NCBI RefSeq assembly: GCF_001887355.1
Contig: NZ_MPIN01000001.1
Coordinates: forward strand, 783,932-847,931
Source of the DNA: Cystobacter ferrugineus
GTDB lineage: Bacteria > Myxococcota > Myxococcia > Myxococcales > Myxococcaceae
Length of the DNA: 64,000 nt
Direction of reading: 5' to 3'
Part shown: piece after piece, positions 32,675 to 42,063 of the stretch
Layout of the letters: each line of letters opens with the position of its first letter
How positions within the stretch are numbered: position 1 is the stretch's first letter
Notes under the pieces: model-generated
What the model was told of the DNA's origin: nothing
What the model saw: the letters and a program-made list of their open reading frames with translations, nothing else
The model's database searches: none
Position numbers and translations under genes: made by a program

Positions 32675-33862
32675 ATGGCGGCGTCCGCGGCGTTCGCGCT
32701 GGCGCTGATGGGCGCGTTCTTCACGCTCTTCAGCTACGACCTCGAGGACACCCTCTTCAACCGGCTCGTCGCCGCCGAGGCGGACCGGTCCGAGCCGGGG
32801 CCTCTCCCCGGCCTCACCGCGCATGCCGGCCATGCCTCGCTGCCGCCCTGGCTGGGAGCACGGCTGGCGCGGACGCTTCCCCGCGGCGAATACGAGGTGG
32901 CCACCGACGGTCATGGACACTTCCACGTCGCGGTCCGCCCCGGCGCGGCGGACGGGGACTCCCGGTACGTCGTGCTCGACGTGACCGCGCTGACGAGCAC
33001 CACCGCCCAGTTGCGGCGGACCTCCGGCCTGATGCTCACCAGCGCGCTGCTGGCGCTGCTGGCCGCCGCGCTGCTCGGCCTGCTCGTGGCCCGCCGCCTG
33101 GGCCGGCCGCTGGAGCAGCTGGTGACGCGGCTGCGGCAGGAAGGCGCGGCGATTCCCGACGACGATGGAGGCGTGGCGGAGGTGCGCGCGCTGCTCGACG
33201 CGCTGCGCGCCCGGGACGCGCGCATCCAGGAGTTCCTGGAGCGTGAGCGGCGATTCAACCGCGACGCCAGCCACGAGCTGCGCACGCCTCTGGCCGTGGC
33301 GCTGGGGGCGGTGGAAATCCTGGAGCTCGACCCGCCGCGAGACGCGGAGACCTTCGGCCGGCTGCGTCAGGCGGTGGCGCAGATGGGTCTGCTGACGGAG
33401 GGCATCCTCTGGCTGGCACGGGAGGGAGGCGCGGAGGAGCGCTGCGACCTGCTTCTCCTCTCGCATCAACTGGTCTCGCGGTACGCGCACCTGCGGCAGG
33501 ACGCCGCCGTGGAAGTCTCCATCCAGTCTTCCGGGAAGGTGCTTGCCCCCATTCCCTCCCCGGTGGCCCTGGTGATGCTGGGCAACCTCCTCAAGAACGC
33601 CCTGGCCTACACGAGCGAGGGGCGCATCGTCATCGACATCGAGCCCACGGCATGGACCCTCTCGGACACCGGCGTCGGCTTCGGACGTGTCGAGCCCGGC
33701 CGGGAGGGTTTCGGCATCGGGCTGTCGCTGGTGGAGCGGCTGGCCCGGCGGTTCTCGTGGGCAATCTCCATCGCCACCCTGGAGCCCCGTGGCACGCGGG
33801 TGCGGCTGAGCTGGGGACATCCGCCCCCGCCGCTTCGAGAGCCTCGGCATGACGCTGCTTGA
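32675..33862 (+). CDS. Sensor histidine kinase paired with OmpR-type regulator
   Basis: A 395-residue inner-membrane kinase. The first TM helix (SAAFALALMGAFFTLFSY) is followed by a small periplasmic domain of about 90 residues rich in His (GHGHFHVAV), a second TM segment (LLALLAAALLGLLVARRLG), a short HAMP-like linker, the phospho-acceptor motif RDASHELRTPLAVALGA and a HATPase domain with NLLKNALAYTSEG and GFGIGLSLVERLA. The ATG at 32675 follows the regulator stop; an upstream in-frame ATG (32591) would overlap the regulator and add 28 residues. The His-rich periplasmic segment could hint at metal sensing, which is speculative. Confidence 0.87.
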   Translation: MAASAAFALALMGAFFTLFSYDLEDTLFNRLVAAEADRSEPGPLPGLTAHAGHASLPPWLGARLARTLPRGEYEVATDGHGHFHVAVRPGAADGDSRYVVLDVTALTSTTAQLRRTSGLMLTSALLALLAAALLGLLVARRLGRPLEQLVTRLRQEGAAIPDDDGGVAEVRALLDALRARDARIQEFLERERRFNRDASHELRTPLAVALGAVEILELDPPRDAETFGRLRQAVAQMGLLTEGILWLAREGGAEERCDLLLLSHQLVSRYAHLRQDAAVEVSIQSSGKVLAPIPSPVALVMLGNLLKNALAYTSEGRIVIDIEPTAWTLSDTGVGFGRVEPGREGFGIGLSLVERLARRFSWAISIATLEPRGTRVRLSWGHPPPPLREPRHDAA

Positions 33863-33950
33863 ACGCCAGGACCCGCTCGGCCGCCGGACAACCGGGCGTT
33901 CTCCTCCTCACTCCGGTCACCCGTCTCAGGTGTGGACTTAACTTGATGAC

Positions 33951-35015
33951 ATGTCCGACGCGTTCACCCACCTGGAGGTCGCGGGTCGTCACGTGCGCAT
34001 CAGCCGGCCGGAAAAGGTCTTCTTCTCCGCGCGTGGCGAGACGAAGCTCGACCTCATCGAGTACTACCTGGCCGTCGGTGAAGGAGTGCTTCGCGGCGTC
34101 CGCGAGCGCCCGTGTGCCCTCAAGCGCTACCCGGACGGTGCCGAAGGGGCATTCTTCTTCCAGAAGCGGGTTCCGGCCGGCGCGCCCGAGTGGCTCCAGA
34201 CCGCCGAGGTGACTTTTCCCAGCGGCCGGAGCGCGGACGAGTTCTGCCCGGTGGACCTGGCGCACGTCGTCTGGGCGGTGAACCTCGGCTGTCTGGACTT
34301 CAACCCGCATCCGGTACGCCGGAGCGACCTCTCGCACCCGGACGAGCTCCGCATCGACCTCGACCCGCAGCCGGGCGTGCGCTTTTCCAGCGTGCGCGAG
34401 GTCGCCCTGTGCGTGCGCGAGGTGCTCGAGGAGCACGGGCTCGTTGGGTATCCGAAGACGTCCGGGTCGCGCGGCATGCACGTCTATGTCCGGCTCGCAC
34501 CGCACTGGGACTTCACCCAGGTTCGCCACGCCGCGCTCGCGCTCGCGCGTGAGGTGGAGCGGCGCATGCCGCGCAAGGCGACGAGCGCCTGGTGGAAGAA
34601 GGAGCGCGGCCGGCGGGTGTTCGTGGACTTCAACCAGAATGCGAAGGACAGGACCATCGCGTCTGTCTATTCCGTGCGGGCCAACCCCGAAGCGCGCGTG
34701 TCCTGCCCGCTGCGCTGGGACGAGGTCGCGGACGTGGAGCCCGAGGAGCTCACGCTCGCCACGGTGCCCCGGCGCTACAAGAAGCTCGGTGACGTCTGGG
34801 GAAGGATGGATACGCGTGCCTTCGCACTCGACAGCCTGCTTGAACTCTTCGAGCGGCAGAAGGCCGCGGGGCTCGGTGAAGCCCCCTTCCCTCCACACTT
34901 CGAAAAGCAGAAGGACGAACCGCTTCGCGCGGCGCCCCGCGCGGGCGCTGTCCGCGCGAAACCGGCGCTCGCGGCACGTGCGCAGCGACAGCCGCGTCGC
35001 GGCGGAAGCCGTTGA
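33951..35015 (+). CDS. LigD-type DNA polymerase/primase domain protein
   Basis: A 354-residue stand-alone archaeo-eukaryotic primase-family polymerase, as found at the N-terminus of LigD in non-homologous end joining. Motif I is LRIDLDPQPG (catalytic DxD-like Asp pair), motif II KTSGSRGMHVYVRL, and motif III VFVDFNQNAKDRT, followed by IASVYSVRANP. The last 45 residues are basic and disordered. It would fill or extend ends with (ribo)nucleotides before ligation. The partner ligase is encoded convergently 27 bp away. No Ku gene is in the window. Confidence 0.92.
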   Translation: MSDAFTHLEVAGRHVRISRPEKVFFSARGETKLDLIEYYLAVGEGVLRGVRERPCALKRYPDGAEGAFFFQKRVPAGAPEWLQTAEVTFPSGRSADEFCPVDLAHVVWAVNLGCLDFNPHPVRRSDLSHPDELRIDLDPQPGVRFSSVREVALCVREVLEEHGLVGYPKTSGSRGMHVYVRLAPHWDFTQVRHAALALAREVERRMPRKATSAWWKKERGRRVFVDFNQNAKDRTIASVYSVRANPEARVSCPLRWDEVADVEPEELTLATVPRRYKKLGDVWGRMDTRAFALDSLLELFERQKAAGLGEAPFPPHFEKQKDEPLRAAPRAGAVRAKPALAARAQRQPRRGGSR

Positions 35016-35042
35016 GTCGGCCCGGGCGCAAGGGCCGGAAGC

Positions 35043-36134
35043 TCAATGGGCAGTGGAAGCCTCGAGCCCGGAGGCGAAGACATCGACGAGTTCGGCTGGG
35101 ACCGAGCGCTCCAATTGCGCGTAGGTGCACGAGCGCGGCGTCCGGTCCGGGCGCCACCTTCGCAAGTGCGTGGCGTGACGAAAGCGCATGCCCTGCAGGT
35201 GGTCGTACGCCACCTCGACGACGAGCTCCGGGCGCACCGGCTCCCAACTCAGGTCGCGCTGCGCGCTCCAGCGGCTCTGGGCCCCCGGCATCCGGACCGC
35301 GTCGTCCTCCGCCTCGGCCCACTCGCGCCAGGGGTGCGTCTCCATCGCCCGCTTCCGGTACGGCTCGAGCTTCTTCGCCAGCTCCACCCGTTGCTTCGCG
35401 GTGAACCCCGTGGCGACGCCCGCGTGGTGCAGCGTGCCTTGCTCATCATGGAGGCCGAGCACCAACGAGCCGATGCCGTGGCCGTCTTTGTGCCAGCGAA
35501 AGCCACCGACGACGCAGTCCGCGGTGCGCTCGTGCTTCACCTTGTACATCTCGCGCTTGCCTTCGAGGTACGGCAGGGCGAGCGGCTTGACGACGACCCC
35601 ATCGAGCCCGGCGCCCTCGAAGCGGCGGAACCAGGCCTCGGCCACCTCGCGGCTGCGCGTGGCGGGCGTGAGGTGAATCGGCGCTCGGACACCCGCGAGC
35701 GCTTTCTCGAGCAACTTCCTGCGCTCGTGGAATGGCCGCGGCCGCAAGTCTCGCTTGTCGAGCGCGAGCAGGTCGAAGGCCACGAACGAGGCGGGCGTCT
35801 CCACCGCGAGCTTCCGAATGCGTGAAGCCGCCGGGTGGATGCGCTGCAACAGCGCGTCGAAATCGAGCCCGCCGTCCTCGCCCACGATGACGATTTCACC
35901 GTCGACGACGCAGCGGCGTGGCAGATGGGTGCGGATCGACTCGACGAGCTCGGGAAAGTAGCGCGTCATCGGCCGCTCGTTGCGGCTGCCGAGGATGACC
36001 TCGTCTCCGTCGCGATAGACGATGGCGCGGAATCCGTCCCATTTCGGCTCGTAGAGTACCTCGCCCTCCTCCGGGATCTCTCGCACCAGGCTGGCGAGCA
36101 TGGGCGACACGGGAGGCATGACGGGCAGCTTCAT
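35043..36134 (-). CDS. ATP-dependent DNA ligase (LigC/LigD ligase-domain type)
   Basis: A 363-residue ATP-dependent ligase. The adenylated lysine is in YEPKWDGFRAIVYRDG (motif I KWDG). Motif III is SFVAFDLLAL, motif IV DGVVVKPL, and motif V KVKHERTADCVVGGF; an OB-fold domain completes the C-terminus, ending with RHATHLRRWRPDR. It seals breaks during end joining, presumably with the neighbouring LigD-type polymerase. The start was set at 36134 (MKLPVMPPVSPMLA); the 37 extra upstream residues are basic and non-conserved in appearance. No clear Shine-Dalgarno is visible. Confidence 0.9.
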   Translation of the reverse strand: MKLPVMPPVSPMLASLVREIPEEGEVLYEPKWDGFRAIVYRDGDEVILGSRNERPMTRYFPELVESIRTHLPRRCVVDGEIVIVGEDGGLDFDALLQRIHPAASRIRKLAVETPASFVAFDLLALDKRDLRPRPFHERRKLLEKALAGVRAPIHLTPATRSREVAEAWFRRFEGAGLDGVVVKPLALPYLEGKREMYKVKHERTADCVVGGFRWHKDGHGIGSLVLGLHDEQGTLHHAGVATGFTAKQRVELAKKLEPYRKRAMETHPWREWAEAEDDAVRMPGAQSRWSAQRDLSWEPVRPELVVEVAYDHLQGMRFRHATHLRRWRPDRTPRSCTYAQLERSVPAELVDVFASGLEASTAH

Positions 36135-36420
36135 GAATGGAAGCTGGGCCTGGCCAGAGCGGCGAGCAACCCGGAGCACGGGCGTCCCCGCCGCTGATGC
36201 CTGCTTGCCCAGCGACCGGGAGAGCCTGCTCATCCGACCCACCATGCCCGTGCTCCACGCCCTCGCCCCAGAGCCGTCATGGGCCGGACGGTGTGCTCGC
36301 CGACGTCTTCCGGCTCTGAATCCCCGTCGGGAATCCGACTCGCGCCGCGCACCGCCCAGGGGGTGCGAGCATCGAACCGGCGCACGAAGTCATGGGAATC
36401 ACTCCCAGGAGGATGGCGAC

Positions 36421-37113
36421 ATGAAGATCGGAATCATCGGCGCTGGAATGATCGGTGGGACCCTCGCTCGACGCTGGACCCGGCTCGGGCACGAGGTCTT
36501 CATCGCGAACTCGCGCGGGCCCGAGACGCTTCGCGAACTCGCGGCGGAGACGGGCGCGAAGGCCGTCACCCCCGCCGAGGCGGCGAGGGCCGGCGAGGTC
36601 GTCGTCCTGACGATCCCCCAGAAGGCGGTCCCGGATCTGCCGAAGGATCTCTTCGCGAACGTGCCGAAGGACGTCGTCGTGATCGACACGGGCAACTACT
36701 ACCCCATCCGCGATGGACAGATCGCGGCACTCGAAAGCGGACAGGTCGAGAGCGAGTGGGTCGCGTCGCTGATTGGCCGCCCCGTCGTCAAGGTCTTCAA
36801 CAACATCTACTTCAAGAGCCTTCTGGAGAACGGCAAGGCGAAGGGCACACCGGGGAGGATCGCGCTGCCGGTCGCGGGGGATCCGCCCGAAGCGCGGGCG
36901 AAGGTGCTCCGGCTCGTGGACGAGCTCGGTTTCGATCCCATCGATGCCGGGAGCCTCTCGGAATCCTGGCGCCAGCAGCCCGGCACCCCGAGCTACACCC
37001 ACGATCTCGATGCGGCGCGCCTGAAGCAGGCTCTCGCCCAGGCCGAGCATGGCCGCCTCCCGGAGTACCGCAACGCCGCCAACGAAGCCTTGAAGAAGTA
37101 CCTGACGACGTAG
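36421..37113 (+). CDS. NADPH-dependent F420-reductase-like NAD(P)-binding protein
   Basis: A 230-residue Rossmann protein resembling F420H2:NADP oxidoreductase and the NAD(P)-binding domain of pyrroline-carboxylate reductases. The nucleotide-binding start is MKIGIIGAGMIGGTLARRW, followed by ANSRGPETL, which fits NADPH specificity. Further features are VVVIDTGNYYPIRDG and VVKVFNNIYFKSL. AGGAGG with an 8-base spacer precedes the ATG at 36421. The cofactor or substrate is uncertain because many members of this family do not use F420. It stands alone, with 286 bp upstream that contains no gene. Confidence 0.8.
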   Translation: MKIGIIGAGMIGGTLARRWTRLGHEVFIANSRGPETLRELAAETGAKAVTPAEAARAGEVVVLTIPQKAVPDLPKDLFANVPKDVVVIDTGNYYPIRDGQIAALESGQVESEWVASLIGRPVVKVFNNIYFKSLLENGKAKGTPGRIALPVAGDPPEARAKVLRLVDELGFDPIDAGSLSESWRQQPGTPSYTHDLDAARLKQALAQAEHGRLPEYRNAANEALKKYLTT

Positions 37114-37239
37114 TTCGACGGTGCGCTGGCCTGAAAGGGCGTCGAAGAAGTGGAGCGATGAGGCCCGGCAGGACACGTGGTGGGAAGGAGAAGCGAGGAA
37201 AGCAGGCCGACAACTCGAAGTCGTTCAGGAAGGTTGTCA

Positions 37240-37471
37240 GGCGAGGCGAAGAGGAGGCGTCGGTGGCCTCTCTCTTCCGGCTCGGCTCCATGCTCCGGAC
37301 GTGGGGAGATTCCTCTCTTCCCAGTCACCCACCATGACTCCTCCTCGCACGCAGACCCCGTACCGGCCCGTGGGCCTTCTCCAGTTGACGCGCCAGGTCA
37401 CGCATTGGATAAGGCGCCGCCCGAGTCGGCGGCGCCTTTCGCCGCCCTCGATCTCCAAAGGGGGGACGGCC
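37240..37471 (+). repeat. Leader repeat copy 1 with hairpin (37411-37438)
   Basis: About 230 bp upstream of the first FG-GAP lipoprotein gene is repeated, with many matches, at 41830-42063 upstream of the second. Identical blocks include CGTACCGGCCCGTGGGCCTT, CTCCAGTTGA and CACGGTATTTGTCTTCGTTC. Within it, AAGGCGCCGCC (37411-37421) pairs perfectly with GGCGGCGCCTT (37428-37438), followed by TTCGCC. The hairpin lies 33 bp before the GTG start, so it is a possible attenuator or translational control element. Confidence 0.6.
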
Positions 37472-39814
37472 GTGTCACGGTATTTGTCTTCGTTCATTGT
37501 CGCGTCGATGGCGGTGGGGGTTGCCTGCGAGCCCGCGCGGCCCGTGCTCCCCGCCGGGGCCGTGTCGTCCGCCTCGTCCGAGGCGCGGCCGCTGGGGGTG
37601 GACGCGCGGGGTGATGGCTCCTTCCTGGGGATGGACAGCAGCCTCGTCTCCAGCACGCAGCTGCGCACGCTCCGCTACGGGACCGTGGGCGACTTCGATG
37701 GGGATGGCAAGCTGGACCTGATCCTCACCCAGCAGTGGGCGATGGGCCCCATGGCGATGATGAAGGGGCTGGGCAACGGATTCTTCCTGCCCGCTGTCCC
37801 GCTCGCGCTCGGCTTCAACCTGCCCACGTTCCCGCCCATCGCCGCGGACCTGGACGGGGACGGTGCGCTGGATCTGCTCTGGACGGGGGGCTTTGAGCAG
37901 AACCTGCACGTGGCGCGGGGTCTCGGGAATGGTTCGTTCGCCCCCGTCCTGCAATACAGCGCGCAATTCAGCACGGGCTCCGGTGCGTGGTTGGCGTTGG
38001 CTGACAGCAAGTCGAGCCTCGCCGTCGCCGACTTCGATGGCAACGGCAGTCCCGATGTGCTCATGCGCTCGCGATACGGTCGCCCGGGCCTCTTCTTCAA
38101 CCAGGGAAACGGGACCTTCGGTGCCTTCCAGCCCCTGCAGTCCGATTGGACTCCAGGTAGCACGCTCGCCACGGCCGACCTCGATGGGAATGGCCATCAG
38201 GACGTGGTGTCCACGGGCTATGGCTCTACCCCCGCCGTGCTGTTGTCCAACGGGGATGGCACCTTCCGCACCCAGCAACTGACGGAGGATCTCCGGCCGC
38301 TGGACTCGGTGTGGAGGGACTTCGACGAGGATGGCCACGTGGACGAGGCACTCATCAGGGGCAGTCAGATCTTCCTCCGCCGGGGCGACGGTCTGGGAGG
38401 CTTCTCCGTGGCGGCGTCCGTGGCTTCGTTCCAGGGCGCTCCCAATCCTGAGAGTCCGGCCATTCTGACGGCGGATGATCTGGACGGTGATGGTCACCTG
38501 GATCTCGCGGTGGCGATCGACCGGAACTCCGATTCCGGTCTCCCCGTGCAGAATACGCTTCTCCTGGTGAAGGGGCTGGGAGATGGCTCCTTCGCGCCGG
38601 GCGCGCGGCTGCCCGCGGGACAAAGTCCCTCCTTCGTCACCACTGGCGACTTCGATGGCAATGGTGTGTCCGACGTGGTGACGCTGCAGTGGGAAGGCAG
38701 GGACGTGCGCGTGTGGCTCGGGGGTCCGGGACGTACGAGCCGGGAGCTTCCCGTTGGGTCCGTGGGTCCCTCCGCCGCCGGAGACTTCAACGGCGATGGC
38801 TGGATGGATGTCGTCTCCGCCACGTCCGATTCCTCCACTCCCACGTGGCAGATGCAGATACGGATGAGCCTTGGGGGTCCTGGAGGCCTGTCGGCTCCCG
38901 AGCTTGTCGCCACGGTGGGTACCCTCAGCACCTCGTTGCAGGTAGCTCACGTGGATGCGGACGCGACGCTGGACGTGGTGCTGTTCGACGCCCCCAGGTC
39001 CGCGGTGAGCCTTCTGGGCAATGGTGACGGCTCCCTGCGTCCCGCCGCCACGCTCCCGCTGGGAGAGCTCGTGGAACATGTGGAGTCCAGTGATGTGAAC
39101 GGGGATGGCAAACCGGACCTCGTCTACAGCACCTCGAGTGGTCCCAACCCGGGTTGGGAGGTACGGCTGCTGATTGGCCGGGGGGATGGCACCTTCGAGC
39201 CCCCCGTCATCCTGCTGGAGGGAGCCGGCTCGGGGTCTGTGGTGCTGGTGGACCTGGACCGGGATGGGAAGCTGGACGTGGTGGTTCCGTGGGGGAGCAA
39301 TGGCTTGGACGCGAAGGTGCTGATGGGCAGGGGTGATGGCTCCTTCACGCCCGGACCCGAGCTGTCGCTCGGCGACGGCCTCCAGCCGCGCAACATGCGC
39401 CTGGCGGATCTGGATCAGGACGGCATCCAGGATGCCGTGTTCTGCCGCGGTGACCTCAGAGACACGATGTTGCCGCGGTACGTCATCCACGTGCTGAAGG
39501 GCACGGGCTCCGGCGGTTTCACCCTCGTGGGCACGTATCCCACGCAGTCCTCCTGCGTGAGTCTGACCCTGGTGGATGTCGATGCGGATGGATGGCGGGA
39601 CGTGGTGGCTTCCAACCCCATCAAGAACTCGGTGTGCCTGTCGCGGGGCTCGGGCCAGGGAGGATTCGCCACGGAGCAGTGCTTCGGGCTCCATGATCAC
39701 GACCCGGTCGGCTGGTCACATCTCTCGGTACTGGACGCCAACGGGGATGGCCGGCTGGATCTTCTGAGTGGGGCCGGCGTCTTCAGGAAGAACGCGCTGT
39801 TGCTCCAGCGCTGA
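37472..39814 (+). CDS. FG-GAP/VCBS repeat lipoprotein
   Basis: A 780-residue secreted beta-propeller protein. The signal SRYLSSFIVASMAVGVAC ends in a lipobox-like GVAC, and the GTG start at 37472 has GGGGGGA upstream. The mature protein is a long series of FG-GAP repeats, each with a calcium-binding loop of the form DxDGDGxxD (for example DFDGDGKLD, DLDGDGALD, DFDGNGSPD, DLDGDGHLD, DVDADGWRD). Such propellers usually mediate surface adhesion or protein binding. Compared with its paralogue at 42064 it lacks roughly 100 residues after the signal, including a small beta domain. The upstream leader is shared between the two. Confidence 0.8.
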   Translation: MSRYLSSFIVASMAVGVACEPARPVLPAGAVSSASSEARPLGVDARGDGSFLGMDSSLVSSTQLRTLRYGTVGDFDGDGKLDLILTQQWAMGPMAMMKGLGNGFFLPAVPLALGFNLPTFPPIAADLDGDGALDLLWTGGFEQNLHVARGLGNGSFAPVLQYSAQFSTGSGAWLALADSKSSLAVADFDGNGSPDVLMRSRYGRPGLFFNQGNGTFGAFQPLQSDWTPGSTLATADLDGNGHQDVVSTGYGSTPAVLLSNGDGTFRTQQLTEDLRPLDSVWRDFDEDGHVDEALIRGSQIFLRRGDGLGGFSVAASVASFQGAPNPESPAILTADDLDGDGHLDLAVAIDRNSDSGLPVQNTLLLVKGLGDGSFAPGARLPAGQSPSFVTTGDFDGNGVSDVVTLQWEGRDVRVWLGGPGRTSRELPVGSVGPSAAGDFNGDGWMDVVSATSDSSTPTWQMQIRMSLGGPGGLSAPELVATVGTLSTSLQVAHVDADATLDVVLFDAPRSAVSLLGNGDGSLRPAATLPLGELVEHVESSDVNGDGKPDLVYSTSSGPNPGWEVRLLIGRGDGTFEPPVILLEGAGSGSVVLVDLDRDGKLDVVVPWGSNGLDAKVLMGRGDGSFTPGPELSLGDGLQPRNMRLADLDQDGIQDAVFCRGDLRDTMLPRYVIHVLKGTGSGGFTLVGTYPTQSSCVSLTLVDVDADGWRDVVASNPIKNSVCLSRGSGQGGFATEQCFGLHDHDPVGWSHLSVLDANGDGRLDLLSGAGVFRKNALLLQR

Positions 39815-39819
39815 GGACC

Positions 39820-39839
39820 TCGCCCGCTTCGGCGGGCGA
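39820..39839 (+). terminator. Hairpin with TTCG loop after the first FG-GAP gene
   Basis: TCGCCCGC-TTCG-GCGGGCGA is an 8-bp perfect stem closed by a UUCG tetraloop, 5 bp after the stop codon. It lacks a T-run but is a stable 3'-end structure. Confidence 0.6.
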
Positions 39840-39943
39840 CACGGTCCATTCCGCGCGAGGACAGGGTTCCCCGCGCGTCTGTCCGGTCCGGCTCGAGGGT
39901 GCGGGGGGCCTCTCGGCCGGGCGTTGTCTGTCGTTCGGGTTCG

Positions 39944-41734
39944 TCAGAGGGACGTGCGCTCGAGCACCTCGTACACGGCTTGATGGATGCCCAGGGTGCG
40001 CGAATACACGCTGGCAGGGTCGAAGCCCAAGAGTCTCAGGTACGAGAGGTCTTCAGGATTACAGCTCGAATCATTGAGCCTCACGACCCCCTTCTTGATG
40101 GTCCCCGAGGCACAGGACCACTCGATGGAGGCCGAATACGAATCGGTGGAACCGCAGTCGGGCATCGTCTCCTCACGGATCGCCGCCGCCACCAACTCCC
40201 GGAGGATGCGCTCCCCGTCACCGCGGGAGAGCGTCTTCCGCTTGCGCACCTGCTTTCCCTCCTCTCCCCCCTGGGCCCGCTCCACCGAGAGCAGGGCTTC
40301 ACCCGGGGACAACTGCACGGAGAGCAGTCCCCTGAAGAGGTGGAAGCAACCACTGTTCTCGAAGTGGACTTTCATCGACGCGGGCGCGGTGCCGAGAACG
40401 CACTCGAAGGGGTTGCTTGGGGTCGTGGTGCGGCCCGAGGCCAGCGCGAAGTCATGGGCGTCCAGGGGACTCGTGCTTGCCTTCCAGGTGCGTCCGAAGT
40501 CCTCCGAGCGCAGCAGCGCCCCCGTGCCGAGCTCGGCGAGCACCGTCTTGGTTTTCAGGAAGGCGATCGCCCGGAGAGGGGTCCGAGGAACACGGCCCAC
40601 CTGGAACCAGCTCCGGCCCTCATCGTGGGAGGCGACGAGCTGGTCGCCGGCCCATCCCAGCCATTCATCGGGTGCCCTGCGGGCAATGCCCTCGAGTGGA
40701 GTCAGGACGCCTGAACCCGGGCTGACAGGGGGGCCCGCTCGCAGCGGTTGGCCGGAGACGGAGGTGTACAGCCCCCGCTTGCCCAGCGCCACGACGGTGT
40801 TTTCACCCACCGAGGTGGCTTCCGGGCGCTTTCCGAGAAAGGGAACCCACTGCTCCACCGGAACGCCGTCGCCAGCGGGCCCCACGGTGATGATGCGCTG
40901 GCCACCGGGAGTTCGCGCGACGGAGAGGAGCGGGTCCTTCTCTTCCATGGCCTTGGATTGCCAGGTCTTCCCTCCATCGGTCGTGAGGAACCGCTCGCCC
41001 GGGCCCTGGAGCCCGGCGACGCCCTGGAGCCACGCGACCTGGGGGGTGACACGGACCACGTGGCGCAACTCCACTGTCCGGGAGAAGTCACCAGGCGGCA
41101 GGCTCTGCCAGCTCGCTCCGCCATCCTCCGTGGACCAGAGGGACGCGTTGCTTCCCAAGGCCCATCCGCTCTCCGGGGAGAGAAAGGACATGCTCTTGCA
41201 GCGATCATCGTGATTGAAGGGCGAGCCCTTCAGCTCCTGCCAGCTCGCTCCGGCGTCGTCACTGCGGAAGATGCGCCCGGACGAGCCACAGAGCCAGAGC
41301 CTCTCCCCCAGGTGTTGCATGTCGTGGACCCAGAGGTCGTCCGCGAGGGGAATGGATTTCCAGGAGCGTCCCGCATCCGTCGTTCGCAGCACCCGCGGGC
41401 CGATGTCGCCGGCGGCGATGCCCGTGTCGGGGCCGAGCCAGACCAGGTGTTCGAGGGTGTCGTGCGAATGGGCGAGGAGCGCTTTGATCAGGGCCTCGGA
41501 GGACTGGGCGTCCACTCGCCACGAACGGCCGGCGTCCGCGCTTCGCGACACCCGGACAGCGGACTGCGCGTCGCCGAGGGCCCACAGGTCCTCCTCCGTT
41601 CGTTTGGAGAGGAGCCTCGCCTGGAGGCGGAGTTCGTGGATGCTCAGATCCACCGAAGGCAGCGGCGGGGAGGGGACCTGCGCCGAGGCGGGAAGGGCCA
41701 TCAGGAGCGCGGCGAGCAACGAGCCAAGTTGCAT
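39944..41734 (-). CDS. Exported BNR/YCF48-like beta-propeller protein
   Basis: 596 residues with signal peptide MQLGSLLAALLMALPASAQ. Much of the sequence is BNR/YCF48-type propeller repeats, recognised by the Asp-box SxDxGxxW (SADAGRSWRV, TTDAGRSWKS, SDDAGASWQE, TEDGGASWQS, TTDGGKTWQS, SHDEGRSWFQ, SEDFGRTWKA). The last 190 residues form a separate domain with four Cys (VLGTAPASMKVHFENSGCFH, then MPDCGSTDSYSASIEWSC), probably disulfide-bonded. Most likely an envelope-associated binding or assembly protein; no catalytic residues are evident. It lies on the opposite strand between the two FG-GAP paralogues. Confidence 0.8.
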   Translation of the reverse strand: MQLGSLLAALLMALPASAQVPSPPLPSVDLSIHELRLQARLLSKRTEEDLWALGDAQSAVRVSRSADAGRSWRVDAQSSEALIKALLAHSHDTLEHLVWLGPDTGIAAGDIGPRVLRTTDAGRSWKSIPLADDLWVHDMQHLGERLWLCGSSGRIFRSDDAGASWQELKGSPFNHDDRCKSMSFLSPESGWALGSNASLWSTEDGGASWQSLPPGDFSRTVELRHVVRVTPQVAWLQGVAGLQGPGERFLTTDGGKTWQSKAMEEKDPLLSVARTPGGQRIITVGPAGDGVPVEQWVPFLGKRPEATSVGENTVVALGKRGLYTSVSGQPLRAGPPVSPGSGVLTPLEGIARRAPDEWLGWAGDQLVASHDEGRSWFQVGRVPRTPLRAIAFLKTKTVLAELGTGALLRSEDFGRTWKASTSPLDAHDFALASGRTTTPSNPFECVLGTAPASMKVHFENSGCFHLFRGLLSVQLSPGEALLSVERAQGGEEGKQVRKRKTLSRGDGERILRELVAAAIREETMPDCGSTDSYSASIEWSCASGTIKKGVVRLNDSSCNPEDLSYLRLLGFDPASVYSRTLGIHQAVYEVLERTSL

Positions 41735-41829
41735 GGAAAGATCCTCCTGGCCTCAGGGTAGACCTTCTGGCGGGCCAGGACCATGGGCGTGGGGGCCGAC
41801 GCTCCGGAAGTCAGGGTCCCTTGTCAGTT

Positions 41830-42063
41830 GAGGCGGGGATGAGGCGTCGGTGGCCTTTCTCTTCCGGCTCGACGCCATGCACCGGGCGGTGGGGAGCTTC
41901 CTCTCTTCTCAGTCACCTCCCATGACTCCACCTCGAACACAGATTCCGTACCGGCCCGTGGGCCTTCTCCAGTTGATGCGACAGATATTGAGTTGGAGTA
42001 AGGAGCCGCCCGAACGGGTGGCGCCTTTCGCCCCCCCTCGATCTCCATGAAGGGGGGACGTCC
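41830..42063 (+). repeat. Leader repeat copy 2 with variant hairpin (42001-42026)
   Basis: Second copy of the leader described at 37240. The hairpin sequence has changed (AGGAGCCGCCC pairs with GGGTGGCGCCT across the loop GAAC) but still folds, with one A-G mismatch and one G-T wobble. The loop has shortened from six to four bases while the stem is largely kept, which suggests that the structure matters. The GTG start follows at 42064. Confidence 0.55.

Noticed and set aside
37121-37471. N-terminal extension of the first FG-GAP protein
   Set aside because: The matching leader of the second copy is not in frame with its gene, and a lipoprotein signal begins exactly at the GTG, so the extension is untranslated leader.
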